DNA of 64,000 nucleotides from Physella acuta (GCF_028476545.1 NW_026731784.1:992001-1056000), one strand, 5' to 3'. Counted from the stretch's first letter, positions 46,124-60,179 are shown. Program-made: numbers and translations. Notes: generated from the letters alone by a model not told the origin.

Positions 46124-47030
46124 CAGGGGTCGGCAACCTGCGGCTCGCGAGCCGCATGCGGCTCTTTTGATGTCAAAGAGTGGCTCTCCAGCTCCTTGTA
46201 CAAAAATCAATAGTTATATTATTTTATTTTTAAAACTCAACACAAATTATACTGTAAAGAAACACAAGTTTAAACAGAAGAAAAAACTCATTAGAGAACA
46301 GTGAGAAGTATACGGACAGCTAACAGTAGCTTGGGCACCAGGTCCAGCCCCAAAGCCGTGTTGTGGACAGCCCCGTGGCAACAATTCCATGCTTGCCACT
46401 GCCCCCGTGGCAACAATTCCATGCTTGCCACTGCCCAAAAGCCGACTTTTTCGAATATTGTTAAATGGGAATTGCTATTTTATTCAGAATGCGTTTCCCT
46501 ATCTGTCAGTAATCATTAATTTGACGTGAGTGACGTAGTTTTTTTTTTTTTTTTTGTTATTAACTTTCTACTGTTGAGCATGGTACTGGACGGTGGGGTA
46601 CGAGTTTACCCTGCGTTCAGTGGGGTGGAAGATAAGCCCGATGAGAACCAAAGGACAAAAGCGATCGATACACAGTAATCAAACCGATATCGAAGCCAGT
46701 TAGTCGGAGTTTGCCGACAAGGTGATATCCGTAAATAAAGAAACAAAAAAGGTTAACTGCTTCTCAAGTGGATTTGAATAGTCCTATATTTATATTTTTT
46801 TTTATTACTAATTTCATTATTCTGGCGAAACAAGTGTATGTTTTTATATGAACAAATATTATTTCATATTTAAAGCGATTTATTTTAAATAACAAATCAA
46901 ATGCATTTACCTACTTTTAAACAAATAATAAAATATTGAAATAACAAAAATGTTAGTTGCTCTTAAAAACTGGGATATTTTGAAAATTGTAATTTTTGGC
47001 TCTTCCGTCTCAAAAGGTTGCCGACCCCTG
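46124..47030. mobile_element. non-autonomous hAT element, 907 bp
   Basis: The ends CAGGGGTCGGCAACC and GGTTGCCGACCCCTG match. The flanks ACACAGAC (46116-46123) and ACATAGAC (47031-47038) differ at one base. The empty site (GACATAGAC) is read at 7322-7330. The interior holds a duplicated GTGGCAACAATTCCATGC piece (46376-46433) not seen in the other hAT copies, which suggests captured sequence. No transposase. Confidence 0.92.
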
Positions 47031-47069
47031 ACATAGACATCTTCAAGATCGTGTGATATGCTGGTAGGT

Positions 47070-48579
<1,510 letters not shown>

Positions 48580-48649
48580 TGGTAGGTAAACCGTACAGTA
48601 GAGGTTGTTACATCTGTTACGTCGTCACCATCAAGTCGGCCAGCTTGCT

Positions 48650-49086
<437 letters not shown>

Positions 49087-49864
49087 AACATATAATTCTA
49101 TACTAAAATTACCTTACATTACATTGCTATCGGGTCTTGATCTACTTATATGATTACACGTTTCTGTTGCTGAAATCTGAAGATCAGCCAGTCTACATCT
49201 ATTATTAGCAAATCCTAAATGTTGTTATAAGACTAATATATTCTGACAGACTGAAGTTAAATATAGGACTACACATAGCGTGTCGTCCGAGTTATAGAAA
49301 GCCGAATACATATGTTGTAGTTGATGCGAACATAGTTTCATGGGGGAATATTTATACCAGTATCCGATAATAGAATCTTCTTTAAAAAGGGGTGTTAGGT
49401 TACTGGTAGTTAACTAAATACACACATTGCTGGCTAATGTCAATGCTAACCCTGTCCCTAACACCAACCCTAGTCCTAACATACGAATAACCCTAATTTC
49501 AAACCATAAAATTAGTCGAGGTTATAATACTACTAACAACCCAACACACCTATTTTATTATCGGACATCAGTATATAAAATCATCCGTTTCATGTAACAA
49601 CGACAAGTTTTGTTATAACGACAGCTGTAAATATATACATTACAATGTATCAAACGCTGATTAACCCATTAAAGCCCAAATGAAAACTACATGTAAAAAT
49701 TACATTTAATTGTTATTTATTATGACATATAGGGTAGATTAGCACATGTATTACAAAAATATAGAGACATTCACATAGCCAAAAAGGTAAATGGGTGTAC
49801 TCAGCTGGGTACACTGGGCAGATTAGGAGTGAAATTGTCCAAAGCAAGGTCGTTCAACACAAAG

Positions 49865-50165
49865 TGTTTTTTTTTTTCACATCGCCAGCGTATCCAACTA
49901 TGGCAAATAACACAACGCAATAGGTTTTCAATTTGCTCTGGATTATGACCAAATTTTTTTTAATCCACTGTAGGAACTGTTGATGATGTTGGACGACTGT
50001 ACTTTTCTCTTGTAAATACGATTATGCAATTATTCGTCTGAATGCTAACTGATCCATATATGTCAGCTCATCAATCCTGCTAATCAAAACATGCAGCCGC
50101 CAAGCATTAGCAATAGCCATAAGTGTTTTAATTCTGTTCAAAGTAGTTTTTCTATACATTATGAA
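49865..50165 (-). pseudogene. piggyBac-like transposase C-terminal relic
   Basis: One minus frame reads TTLNRIKTLMAIANAWRLHV, then MDQLAFRRIIA and a stop. After a frame change it reads KYSRPTSSTVPTVD, a second stop, then KKFGHNPEQIENLLRCVICH and WIRWRCEKK. The NAW helix, the 'FRR' segment and a closing Cys-X2-Cys zinc cluster follow the order at the end of piggyBac/PGBD transposases. At least two stops and one frameshift break it. The catalytic Asp region is absent. Confidence 0.5.
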
Positions 50166-50263
50166 ATTTGAAATGAGTTTTGAAAATGAAATAATATAAC
50201 TATTAATATTTGGGAAAGGAGCTGGTGAGCTGCATCTTGACAGCAAAAGGTTGCCGACCCCTG
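50166..50263 (+). mobile_element. hAT right end
   Basis: GGAGCTGGTGAGCTGCATC and AAAAGGTTGCCGACCCCTG resemble the right ends of the other hAT copies. The left end is not identified. Confidence 0.6.
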
Positions 50264-50389
50264 CCGTATACTAAAAGGTGACCCCGCAAATTGAAACTAA
50301 ACGTTTCATTTGACAGAAAGAAGAACATTATTTAAGGCAATAACATTTGGAAAAGGGCTGAAAGCGGCAATTAAACCGACCTAATTGAT

Positions 50390-50873
50390 TGTGTTTAATA
50401 AATATATAACGTATGGACACTGTTTTGTAATTAATGTATTAACCTATTTTTTATGACACATAAAAGAACAATAAAAATACGTTTATGTGGCTCAATATAT
50501 TGTTTAGGTAATTTTATGTGTTGCAACGATCATAACATTTTAGTATTTAAAAAGAAAATGTAATGATACAAGTATTTGTAAAAGTTATTTTTTAAGTTAT
50601 TGCCCTTGATACGTTTTTTTTTTGCAATAAGACGGTAGTATTATGGAAACATTCATTTTTATTGCAGTTTGAAATTACAAAACTCTAGCCCAGGGGTCGG
50701 CAACCTGCGGCTCTCTAGCTCTTGAACAAATCTTAATAAAAAAAAAAAATTGAATTTAAAAAAAAAGATGTAAGTGGCCTTTTAAAACTAGGGAAAATTT
50801 GAAAATTGTAACTTTTTGCTCTTCCGCTTCAAAAGGTTGCCGCCCCTGCTCTAGTCTAATCGCGTATCTACTT

Positions 50874-50940
<67 letters not shown>

Positions 50941-51060
50941 CATGCATGTAACACTGTATCAGATTTATCACGTTAGTAATCCACGTCATTTCTACTGTTA
51001 TTTCATAATAGAATTGAAATCATATAAGTACCTGGCTAAAGGCTTATTTTCCTTTATTTT
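50390..51060 (-). repeat. R1 repeat, module a, inverted
   Basis: This matches 2090-2480 and 56270-56660. It is split by a hAT MITE (50691-50848) and an (AT)n tract (50877-50938). Confidence 0.8.
50691..50848. mobile_element. hAT-type MITE, 158 bp
   Basis: CAGGGGTCGGCAACC and GGTTGCCGCCCCTG ends, with flanks CTCTAGCC (50683-50690) and CTCTAGTC (50849-50856) differing at one base. It is closely related to the MITE at 17660-17868. Confidence 0.92.
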
Positions 51061-51820
51061 TAATATAGTATTGCAACACATAAGTGGGGTCTTGGAAAAA
51101 ATGAGATGCAGATAGGGGGGGGGGGGCTGTGGGGTATGGGGGGTCCTGAGGTTTGAGGGCGGGGAAAGTGTGCATTTTTAAAGTACTTAACAAAGAGAAA
51201 CATTTGAAAACACAGATTAGTATTGGTTTATTTGAATTTGTCGGATCTCTTAAAAACAAGTATAAAATAAATGCACTGTTTTTTTAGCATTATTAATAAT
51301 CTTGTTATACCAATTACATATATCTTGTAAAATAAAAATACAAATTCATTAAAAAAATTAAATATATACTCTATAACTCTTTTAGTATTTAGCTTACATT
51401 TTACATTTTTTTAGCATTAATTAAAAAAAAATGGTTTTATACAAATGAGTTTGTTACCTCCCTGTTATTGTAAGTGAACAAGAAATGGTACAAGATAAGT
51501 TAATATTAATGTTTCTATCTTGATTAAATATTTTAATTATAAACATAAAATAAATATTTATTTTACTATAATAGACAAAAATGTAACATAACTTTTGTTT
51601 TTTGATATGAGAGATATCTTCTTTTTGTAAATCTGACTGTCCTTGGTCATTAATTTTCACTTTTTATCACTTCCATTGCAAAATTTATATATTAGAGTAC
51701 ATTACATGACATGTAATGTAATGTTTTTACAGTTCTTTATAAGTGGGTGTGTGCATTAAAATGTAAAGTTTATTCTGTAACTTGGGGTTATCTGCATACA
51801 TTAACATAATTTGATTTGGT
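51061..51820. other. no recognised gene
   Basis: Positions 51065-51250 resemble 56955-57160 ('tattgcaacaca', 'ggtcctgaggtttgagg'), an unclassified repeat that follows module a in both places. The rest is AT-rich. Confidence 0.5.
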
Positions 51821-52045
51821 CAGTGGCGTGTCTAGTTAGGGTGACACTCGGTGTGGTAACTGAGGGTGTCAACCCTCCACTTTCTTAAACAATTTTATAT
51901 TTTTGGTTTTGTGTCACCCCTCTACCCTATAATTTTATTTTAAGGAAAACTGGATAAAGAATAATATTGACTGTAAATTTTAGTGTTTTTCACATTGGTG
52001 TCGCCCTCTAAATGGCGTCACGTGCGGATCACACCACGCCCCCAG
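51821..52045 (+). mobile_element. GGCGT-type element
   Basis: It starts CAGTGGCGTGTCTAGTTAGG. Near the right end are AAATGGCGTCACGTGCGGAT and CACCACGCCCCCAG. It lacks the G-run repeats of the 9.3-kb type. Confidence 0.65.
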
Positions 52046-52170
52046 TCTTGTGATACAACTGGTATTAAAGTATTAATACAATAAATGCAAAACTCAGGAA
52101 TCACACCACGCCCCCAGCCTTGTGATACAACTGGTATTAAAGTATTAATACAATAAATGCAAAACTCAGG
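52029..52170. repeat. 72-bp tandem duplication
   Basis: The two units (52029-52100, 52101-52170) are nearly identical and include the right end of the preceding element. The duplication therefore followed the insertion. Confidence 0.92.
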
Positions 52171-52549
52171 AATTAGCTTAAAAATAATGTATTAATTTTA
52201 CACAATATACACAGTTCCTAATGCAAAAAAAACAACCAATCTTGTAATTGAGAATATACATAAACACTGTTTCTTTTCTCATAATGATGCTGCGCAACTT
52301 GACTACAGGCAGCGCCAATACCCATATCATTGACACTGTATTACCAGGTCTCTGTTGTTTTTATTGTTCTCTTTCGCACTTCTCTGTGGATAGAAATAAA
52401 GATAGACTACATCAGTACAAAGTGCAAAAACAGAAGGACTTATTTCCCCACCCCTCTCTGCTACACTAATACTAAACTGAAAACCAGGAATAAACTTATA
52501 TTCATGGTTTTTAGACTAATACGTTACTAACAATGAATTACTTCACCTT

Positions 52550-52884
52550 TTAATCTGTAACAAAGATATTGTTTTCATCATCCATATATTGGAACACCTC
52601 CTCATTATGATTTTGATAATATAAATACAAAGTAAACCCTACATATACTATACTGCTAAACAATACAATTAGTATAGGCGTATACTACGGTATACATTAA
52701 CAATATTAGGCCTATTATCAATTAAGATATTTTAACAAACAAACTTTCAACTAAATATGTGTAAAATAACACAGTTAAAACTACATATAAAAGATAAATA
52801 TACTTACGATTCAGTATCTGGTAATTCAGTCAGTTTATTTGCATGACAACCAAAATCGAATAAAAGATGTTCACACGCCGCCAT
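52550..52884 (-). CDS. small two-exon gene, unrecognised ~60-residue protein
   Basis: Exon 1 runs from ATG 52884 to 52808 and encodes MAACEHLLFDFGCHANK, then LTELPDTE, followed by TC and a strong donor GTAAGTA. The start context is AAAATGGCGGCG. Exon 2 begins at 52655 after TTGTATTGTTTAG (or at 52652 after a second AG three bases on). It restores the phase, reads IVYVGFTLYLYYQNH and EEVFQYMDDENNIFVTD, and stops at TAA 52552-52550. The spliced length is 183 bases, an exact multiple of three. The intron is about 150 bases. Exon 2 has a moderately hydrophobic start and an acidic tail. A further donor-like AAAAG-GTGAAG follows the stop at once, and an acceptor-like TTTCTATCCACAG lies near 52390, so a 3' UTR intron or a longer isoform is possible. 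I recognise no family. Confidence 0.5.
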
Positions 52885-53226
52885 TTTGATCAACGACGCA
52901 CAAGTCACATGACTTAAACAGATAATTTTATTGGCAGAATCGGACATATAACATTATAATTCTAGTGTATCCAAGGAAAATTTATACATTAATTATATAC
53001 TGTTAGAACAGAATCATATATAACATTGACATAGAACAAGATTATAATGGCCAAATGCATCAACTTGTAGTTAGAACAATGTCAAATTGAAAAGTTTGGT
53101 AGGAAGCAGATGACTTAGAGTCACGTGGATAAGTGGAGATTGAACATAGTTCTTTTCAACATCATAGGGTCGAGTTTTTCGAAAAAAAAATCAAAATTTG
53201 TAGTTAGAATAAGATAATACTGAGGG

Positions 53227-53229
<3 letters not shown>
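52885..53229. promoter_or_regulatory. upstream region of the two-exon gene
   Basis: This sequence lies 5' of the minus-strand ATG at 52884. It is unique-looking and has no clear TATA motif I would single out. Confidence 0.3.
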
Positions 53230-53282
<53 letters not shown>

Positions 53283-53395
53283 TTCTAATCGAATGTCAAA
53301 ATATTGATATAAAATGTTAGTGGCTCTTTTAAAACTGGGTAATTTGGTACATTGTAACTTTTGGCTCTTCCATCTCAAAAGGTTGCCGACCCCTG
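53230..53395 (+). mobile_element. hAT right end beside (AT)n
   Basis: An (AT)n tract (53230-53279) is followed by GTTAGTGGCTCTTTTAAAAC and the terminus GGTTGCCGACCCCTG at 53395. The left end is lost in the AT tract. Confidence 0.75.
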
Positions 53396-53399
53396 AGGT

Positions 53400-53905
53400 A
53401 AGACAACATACATGCAGACACAACTTAACAGCCCCTAAATCTTTCCATTATTTTTATTACATTATTATTATTTTTTTTTCTTTGTTTTTTCTTTTTTTTT
53501 ATTTATTTTTTATTTTCCATTATTACTGTTAAAATAATTGTTTTCGGACTTTACAATGATGAGAATGAATTGCTTGTGTTTAAAGAATGTATACATTAAA
53601 GTCACTGTTTTTCAAATTTTATAACATGAAAGATTTTTAATACATATTAGCGTGACTACTAACATTTAATATTTTCTAAAATTTATAAAAATTTGTGTAA
53701 TAATTAATATTGTGACCATTTAAAAAAAAAAAACATCTCATTCTAAAATTTACTAAAACCGACAGCTCAGTAATCTCCTTTGCATTGTCTCCCTTGTAAT
53801 TTTTTCCATATAAAAAACTGCAAAGGTGTTCTGCAGATATGTAGCCTTATTAAAAAAAAATTCTGAATTCGTCATAACCCGGTTGATAAGAAAATTATCT
53901 CGGGT
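53400..53905 (-). repeat. R2 repeat, inverted
   Basis: It matches 40910-41493, including TTGTCTCCCTTGTAAT at 53786-53801. A T-rich stretch (53450-53520) precedes it. Confidence 0.7.
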
Positions 53906-54195
53906 CAGGGGGTGTTCATAAATAACGTCGCACTTTTCGGAGGAAAATTGTGGGAGGGGGTCCGTAATTTTGCAACGGTGTGTGATGAGGGGGTTGTTTT
54001 GCATTGTAAAAAGCAATGTTAGAAAGCGAATTTTAGTTGTTATTTCTCGTTACATTTTTTGATAAATTGCAATAAAAATTAAGTAAAACACTCTATGTTG
54101 ACAGAGTTCAGACAAGAAATGGGAAAATATAACTGTTTTAAGGAACATTCAACGGCAATTTTGAGGGGGTGGGGGGGGGGGGGGGGGGGGTTGGC
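53906..54195 (+). mobile_element. TGACGTCA-end element, left part
   Basis: GGGGGTGTTCATAAATAACG starts it and CATTCAACGGCAATTTTGAG precedes a long G run. It shares 41500-41710 and 42320-42350 with the fuller copy but lacks R5 and the nested element. The TGACGTCA has decayed to TAACGTCG here. Confidence 0.75.
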
Positions 54196-54589
54196 TGATG
54201 TGTGCACGTAGGTTAATGTTTCATATTATATAGCTGCTGACAATTATATATTTTTTTTTAGTATTTCGCTTGATTATATCGTCAGTTTTTAAAATAGAAA
54301 ACACTCTTTCTACGTTTAACTGCTTTTTGTTCCTATTACGTTAAACGTAGATTTTTTTTCCCCCATGAACTTAATAGCGATGATTATGCATGTGTGTTAA
54401 TGTTGTCTCCCTTGAATAGTTTACATTCAAGCAAAGGCACCTGATAAGCACGTTTAGTTTTGTTTTAAAAATTGATATAAAAATATAAAAAAATACATAT
54501 CTACGGCAATTCTAAACTGATTGACAATTTTAATTTAAAATTATTTAATCGTTTAATTTAAATACAACACTATATACACTGCATGATTT
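54196..54589. other. no recognised feature
   Basis: AT-rich sequence with one TTGTCTCCCTTGAAT core (54403-54417). Confidence 0.4.
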
Positions 54590-55360
54590 ACGTTTCAGCT
54601 AAATAGGCATTAGGTTAGTTTCCCACCTTTCTTTGGGGCCCAAACATGACTCAATAAATGACAGCCTAAAATTGATCAGCTGACTGTGATTGTGAGGTAT
54701 GTTTCACCAGTATAATCGTACACTTAAAGATCACATTTTGTCGATTAAAACAGCGAATTAACTAACAACTGTTGGTTCAAACTATTTAATGAATTATTTC
54801 GGTGTATCGGTTTCGTTCAGTAAAATAAATGAATAAATACAACTTAATTATGTGTTTGTATTTATGTTTCGTTTGTTTGAAAGTCAAAGTCTTGAAGTAA
54901 AGAAATTATTTTCAAAATGTTTTTTAATGTACTTAACGTGTGGTTAATTTTCTACTTTCGATCAACTACAACATGTAAGAACAAACAAAACAATGTATAT
55001 GAAATTGTCTATTCCACAAATATTGCACTCAATATTTCACTAAACGTTGGAGCTATCTTTCATGTATCATAATTCAGAAAGTCAATATTTTTTTAAAACA
55101 AATATCGTATCTAAACATATAGATAAAGACGGGAATACGGGGCAAGTTTGATTGTCTGTTTGTCTGTCAGTGTGTCTGCTGTGAATTAAATAGCGTCACT
55201 CAGTTTAATTTTCTTTTTTTTTGATGAATGTCTTCAAACTTCACACGTACTTGATCACTGACAGTATATTGTAATACAGATGGAAAAAAAAATGTTTCTC
55301 CAAAATAAATTATTGCAATCACACTTAAATCTGCGACCATATTTTTTTAAAATATAAACA
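54590..55360 (-). repeat. R1 locus eta, modules d, c, b, inverted
   Basis: This matches the complement of 60190-61050 in order, including 'caactgttggttcaaac', 'atattgcactcaatatttca' and 'tgatgaatgtcttcaaac'. Confidence 0.88.
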
Positions 55361-56249
55361 TGAGATATATTTTCATTACAATGGTGAACGTGTATCAGAT
55401 TCTTATAGCTCAAGGAACTTAGACATAAATAAATGACACTTTCAACTACTATCCAACTACTATTTCGATGGTAAGTTATATTGATGGGAATGGTGTTAAA
55501 AAGACTCGTTAGCCCATGGACTTTATCAAAACTGGTAGTCTTCTACTGGAAGTTTATAAGCCGCTTATCATTAAATGCTGAATACTTCAACGTACACCAT
55601 GAGATAAGGAAAAAACATTTTTTTGAAAGTGTAGAGATAATGATACAAATGTAGTTGTACTAACATCTATATGTAATTTTGATAGAATACAAATAGGATA
55701 GAATATTTTTTAATAAAATAAATTATGGGATAACAGTAAAAGGGGTGAAGGTCAAATGAAAGTGTCAGGACTCCGGGTGGGGAGTGGAAAGGAAAATGTT
55801 CAAAGAGGGGGGGGGGGGAGTTGGGGTGGGCCAATGGCACAGTGAAGCTTTTTCTATTTGAGGAAACAAAATATGTTGACCAGTTTATATACTAGTCGCA
55901 TTGAGTTTTCAAAATGTTCCTGTGTGAAAGATGAGGGGTGAGAAGCCAGATTTAGAACTTTAAATAAGTAAATAATATATATATTCGGAATTGATGTTGG
56001 GGTGGGTGGTGGGTCGTTGGAACAGTTGAAGGGGATGTGGGGTTATCATGTCTGAGGGTGAAGTGTACAGAGGGGAAGGGGTAAATGTGTCTAAAGAGGC
56101 GTGGAGTGGGTGACTGTGTTTAAGGCAAGCCAAGCGTCAAATTATGTGATGTGTGATCTCCCACAAAAAGAAACTAAAAATTACATTTGACTCTAAGAAG
56201 AAAAGTATACAGGATTTTTTCCAAAGGATCTTCCTAATGACATCTAGAG
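55361..56249. other. segment interrupting R1 between modules a and b
   Basis: About 890 bp that separate modules a and b, which are adjacent at 2.0 and 60.2 kb. It has G-rich pieces (55800-56110) but no clear termini or frames, so it is probably an unclassified insertion. Confidence 0.45.
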
Positions 56250-56950
56250 ATGCCCAATTGATAGTCTTTGACATATGTATAAAGCTTGGCCACTGTTTTT
56301 GTAATTAATTTAGTCATCCATTTTTTAAAGAGACACATATAAGAATAATGCTAAAACTGTTTCCCTGTGTCAATATATTTACTTAGTAATTGACTGTATG
56401 AAATTATTGGACTTTTTTAGTAAAAAAAAGGAAAATTTAATGATACAAATTAATATCAAAATTACGTTTTCGGTTATTGCCCTTGAAATGTTTTTGAATA
56501 AGACAGTAGTATATTAAAACCACTCTTTCTAGCCAAATTGCGTAATTACTTAATATATGTTGCGATATTTTCAACGAAGGTAACACTGTGTGATATTTAT
56601 CACATTAGTAAGTAACGTCATTTCTACTGTTATTTCATAATTACATTGAAATCCTATCAGTACTTAGCTAGACGCGTGGAAAGTTATAGCAGCTTGCCAT
56701 TTTCCCGATACAATCTCATACGAAGTTGATAGTTATTGCATTAATACAACTGTTTTTTTTAACACACACGACATGTAGAAGCGCGTCTTTAATGTGCCTT
56801 AAATGTTTCTTAAACGTGTTTTACATGTGTCTTGCATGTGTCTTAATTGATTTCAGTCGCCAGTGTTAGTTTTATCAAGTTTGTCTGTGTGAGGGCCATT
56901 ATTGTATCCATCCATCATTCACCACTCGTGTATATATCGCCCATTATATT
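56250..56950 (-). repeat. R1 locus eta, module a, inverted
   Basis: This is the closest relative of 2075-2640 and includes the start of the 'ccatccatcattcaccactc' piece. The CACCCATC minisatellite of that copy is absent here. Confidence 0.88.
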
Positions 56951-57453
56951 TTTAATACAGTATTGCAACACAGGGGTGGGTCATGGAACAAATACGATGG
57001 AGATATGGGGACTATGGTGTATGGGGGTCCTGAGGTTTGAGGTCAGGGAAGTTTTTTTTTTTTTTTTAATACTTAACAAAGGGAACATTAACACTCCATA
57101 CGTACTATTGCTTAATCTGAATGTATCGCATTTTTTTTTAAAACAAGTATAAAAGAAATGCACTGTTTTTACAAGCTTTTATTTAACTCACTTCCTCGAC
57201 AGTCTGTCTGTCTTGACGGAAACGCAGGAGTGAAAATTCGGACAGTTCTACATGACCGATACGATTCACAGTTGGCACGTGGGTCAAGATATGAAGACAA
57301 TGCAATCTGAAACTAAATTTGACTTAATTGGATGCCTAATTAATTTTTTATGAATTAATTAAAATTTGGACCGAATTAGTAGGCATGTCTAGCCAACCAC
57401 ACCACACGCGTCATCACCTTCAATAGCTGCGCCATCACGTAATGGCTGCGTTC
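56951..57453. repeat. unclassified repeat pieces
   Basis: Positions 56955-57160 resemble 51065-51250. Positions 57185-57450 have a 'cagtctgtctgtcttgacgg' stretch of a kind seen in transposon interiors, but I find no second copy in the window. Confidence 0.45.
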
Positions 57454-57508
57454 AAAAACCATTGCGCGCCTACTGAACGTGATGTTCAGTAGGCGCGCAA
57501 TGGTTTTT
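57454..57508. repeat. perfect 25-bp hairpin
   Basis: AAAAACCATTGCGCGCCTAC plus TGAAC is followed by a 5-base loop (GTGAT) and the exact complement. There is no mismatch in 25 pairs. Confidence 0.95.
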
Positions 57509-57549
57509 AGTCATGTAACTCTATTGTAAATAAAACATGTAAAGTACTG

Positions 57550-57825
57550 AAAAAAAAATTCATAAAAAAAACGTTTTAATAACAAGCTTTTATGTAATGA
57601 TGCACTAAAAAGTAGAAAATAAATTATAGGCTACTATTTAAATAACTATAAAGAAAAGCGTGGGTGTCTTCCTTAACATTAGTAAAGGTATCCAATAGAT
57701 ACTAAAGTGACCCACGCTTTTCTTTATAGTTATTTAAATAGTAGTCTATAATTTATTTTCTACTTTTTAGTGCATCATTACATAAAAGCTTGTTATTAAA
57801 ACGTTTTTTATGAATTTTTTTTTTT
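57550..57825. mobile_element. foldback element with ~116-bp arms
   Basis: The arms 57550-57665 and 57710-57825 are inverted copies that differ by about one substitution and small A/T-run changes. The loop is 44 bases. The arm boundary is an A run on one side and a T run on the other. No clear target duplication is seen. Confidence 0.85.
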
Positions 57826-59469
57826 ATTAGCATGATTTTATTACTGATTGGTTAATGTATTTATACATGTATATTTACACACAGCGGTCCACCCAAACAA
57901 CAGACATGGTTTACATATATAATTCATTTTTACGTTTCAGATAGATTGATTTAGATTAAGATGGTATGATTACACCTTAATCTGGTATATGTCAGGTCAT
58001 CTGATAATGTGTTATCTCAAGAAACAGGTAATCTCAACTTCAACTGCCATATTTCATGCAGGTTTGTTACTTCGAATGGAAGAAGAGGTTATTTTCAATT
58101 TTAATTGTAGATGTAACCAAAGGAATATAGCAACATTATTTCTTTTAAGAACTAAATTTTAAAACATGTTAATAACGTTAAACATTTTAAATTATGAGTC
58201 AGTTATATATTTTTTAAATATCCTGCAAAAAATTAATATTTGTTTATAAAAAAACATTTTTAAAAATATTAATATATTGAATGAATAGCAAATGTTGTTA
58301 GTTAGCTTTGACTGTTGTACTGTTTTTTGTTGTCTTTTTTTATAAATAAAAGAATTCTTAAAAATTATTTCCCCTTAATACATTTTTAAAGCAAAAAGTG
58401 ATAAAAAAAAACATTTGTTTAAATAATGCATAGTTTTAATACATTATTAACACAATAAAAGAATTCAACAGTGTAATCTTAGCGTTTACGTCGTAGCTTT
58501 GTTTTAGGTAATTTTTCAGCTACAAAAACTTAATTAGTTACTTATATTATTTTTTTTAAATTTTCAAATGTATTTCAGTAATAGTTATTAGTCCACACCA
58601 CTCAACCCAAATCAAAAACAAAAAAAAAGTTATAAGCCAGTTGTTTATTTTACATGCATTTATAAGCCAGGCCCATACATACATATTGTATAAGCCAGGT
58701 TCCATGTGTACATACATGTATAAGTCAGGTTCTATTTGTACAACTATATTAGCGTATACCCTGTCTCCATAGAATAACCAATTACTAATTAATACATTCT
58801 TTAAAATAATCAGGCTTAACATGTTGTAATACGAGTTGTGTTTTATTATAATTTTTAAATAAACCATTGGCCAAATCAAATAATATTATTTGACACATAC
58901 ACCACACATGGTAGACACGTAATATTTAAAACACAAGTTATGCAGGACAAAACGTATGCATTTAAAATGTAATATTTTTACATTCGCGCTAGTTATAAGA
59001 CGCTTCAAAATTAATTGTATTATATCGAATAAAAGGTAATCTAACCATGTATGGCGACCGAAAATATTTAAAATATTACACCCCTCCCCCCACCCCCTCA
59101 GTCCTCACCCAGTCCACACGTGTCACATGTCAACAACCAAATCAACCTCCCACCTCTGATGCTAACGTCCACAAAAAATTAACAGACCACTTAAACATTA
59201 CACATAATTAACTCATTCAATAACATGTATTGTGTACCTTTGAGTGCCATTAATTAACACTTTAATAAAGGGACTAATTGTAGGTCATGTTTATTTTTAG
59301 CACTACAAACTGAAAGTAAAACATAGACTTGAAAAAAAAAACACAGAATAAATACATTATTTTAAACTTCAAAGTATAAATATAAAAACTCTTGATTTAT
59401 TTTTATTGTTTTTTTTTCTTCCCTTTAAAAGTATCATTCGCTGTACTCGTTTGATGTGTTATTAACGAT
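57826..59469. other. no recognised feature
   Basis: 1.6 kb of AT-rich sequence. A short run of 'tataagccaggttc' pieces lies at 58630-58735, and a minus-strand frame crosses it without family resemblance. Confidence 0.4.
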
Positions 59470-60179
59470 CAACATTTGTATTAATGTAATATTTTATCAA
59501 CTTTCTAAGAGATTTTGTAAGGAAAATGGCAAGCTGCTATAACTTTCCGCGACTCTAGCCAGGTACTTGGAGGATTTCAAATTTGAAATATCAGTAGAAA
59601 TGACGTAGATAACTAACGTGATAAATATCATACAGTGTTACATTCAGTGAAAGTATCCCAATATTCAGTTAATACTTTTCGATTTGCACCCCCTCCCCCT
59701 CAGACTTTCGATTTTGCACCCCCCCCCCCTCAAGCTTTCGATTTGCACCCCCCCCCCTCAACTTTCAATTTATTTTTCCAACCCATTTTGGCGCCCCCTA
59801 AGGTCGGCCCCCCTCGCTACGCTACTGAGATAAATGTTTCCAAATGCCTAGTCTTTTCGAATACATTTTAAGGGCAATTACTTAAAAATTAACCTCATGA
59901 TATTTTGATATCATTCATTTGTTTTTCTTTTATAACAAAAAGGGCCAATAATTGCGCACAATTAAATTATCAAGATAATATATTGATAATAGCAAACATC
60001 ATTTATCTTTTTTCTTATATATGTCTTAAAAAAAAATGATGAATACATTAATTACTGAAACTGTGGCAAAGCGTTATACATCTATCAAAGACAACCAATC
60101 AGGTCGGTTCAATTGACGATATTAGCTCTGTATCGTATCGCTTTAAAGAATATCTTCTTTCTATCAGATGTAATTTTTA
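59470..60179 (+). repeat. R1 locus zeta, module a
   Basis: This is the complement of 56250-56900. It is interrupted by a GGCGTAGCG-family remnant at 59675-59827. Confidence 0.85.
59675..59827 (-). mobile_element. GGCGTAGCG-family remnant
   Basis: Three TTTCGATTTTGCACCCCC units with C runs are followed by CCCCCTCGCTACGCTACTG. The left terminus is missing. Confidence 0.8.

Noticed and set aside
46247-46519. Two overlapping frames in a hAT interior
   Set aside because: They read a local duplication in a non-autonomous element, with no family resemblance.
57454-57520. Helitron 3' hairpin
   Set aside because: The hairpin is far longer than usual and is not followed by a CTRR end.
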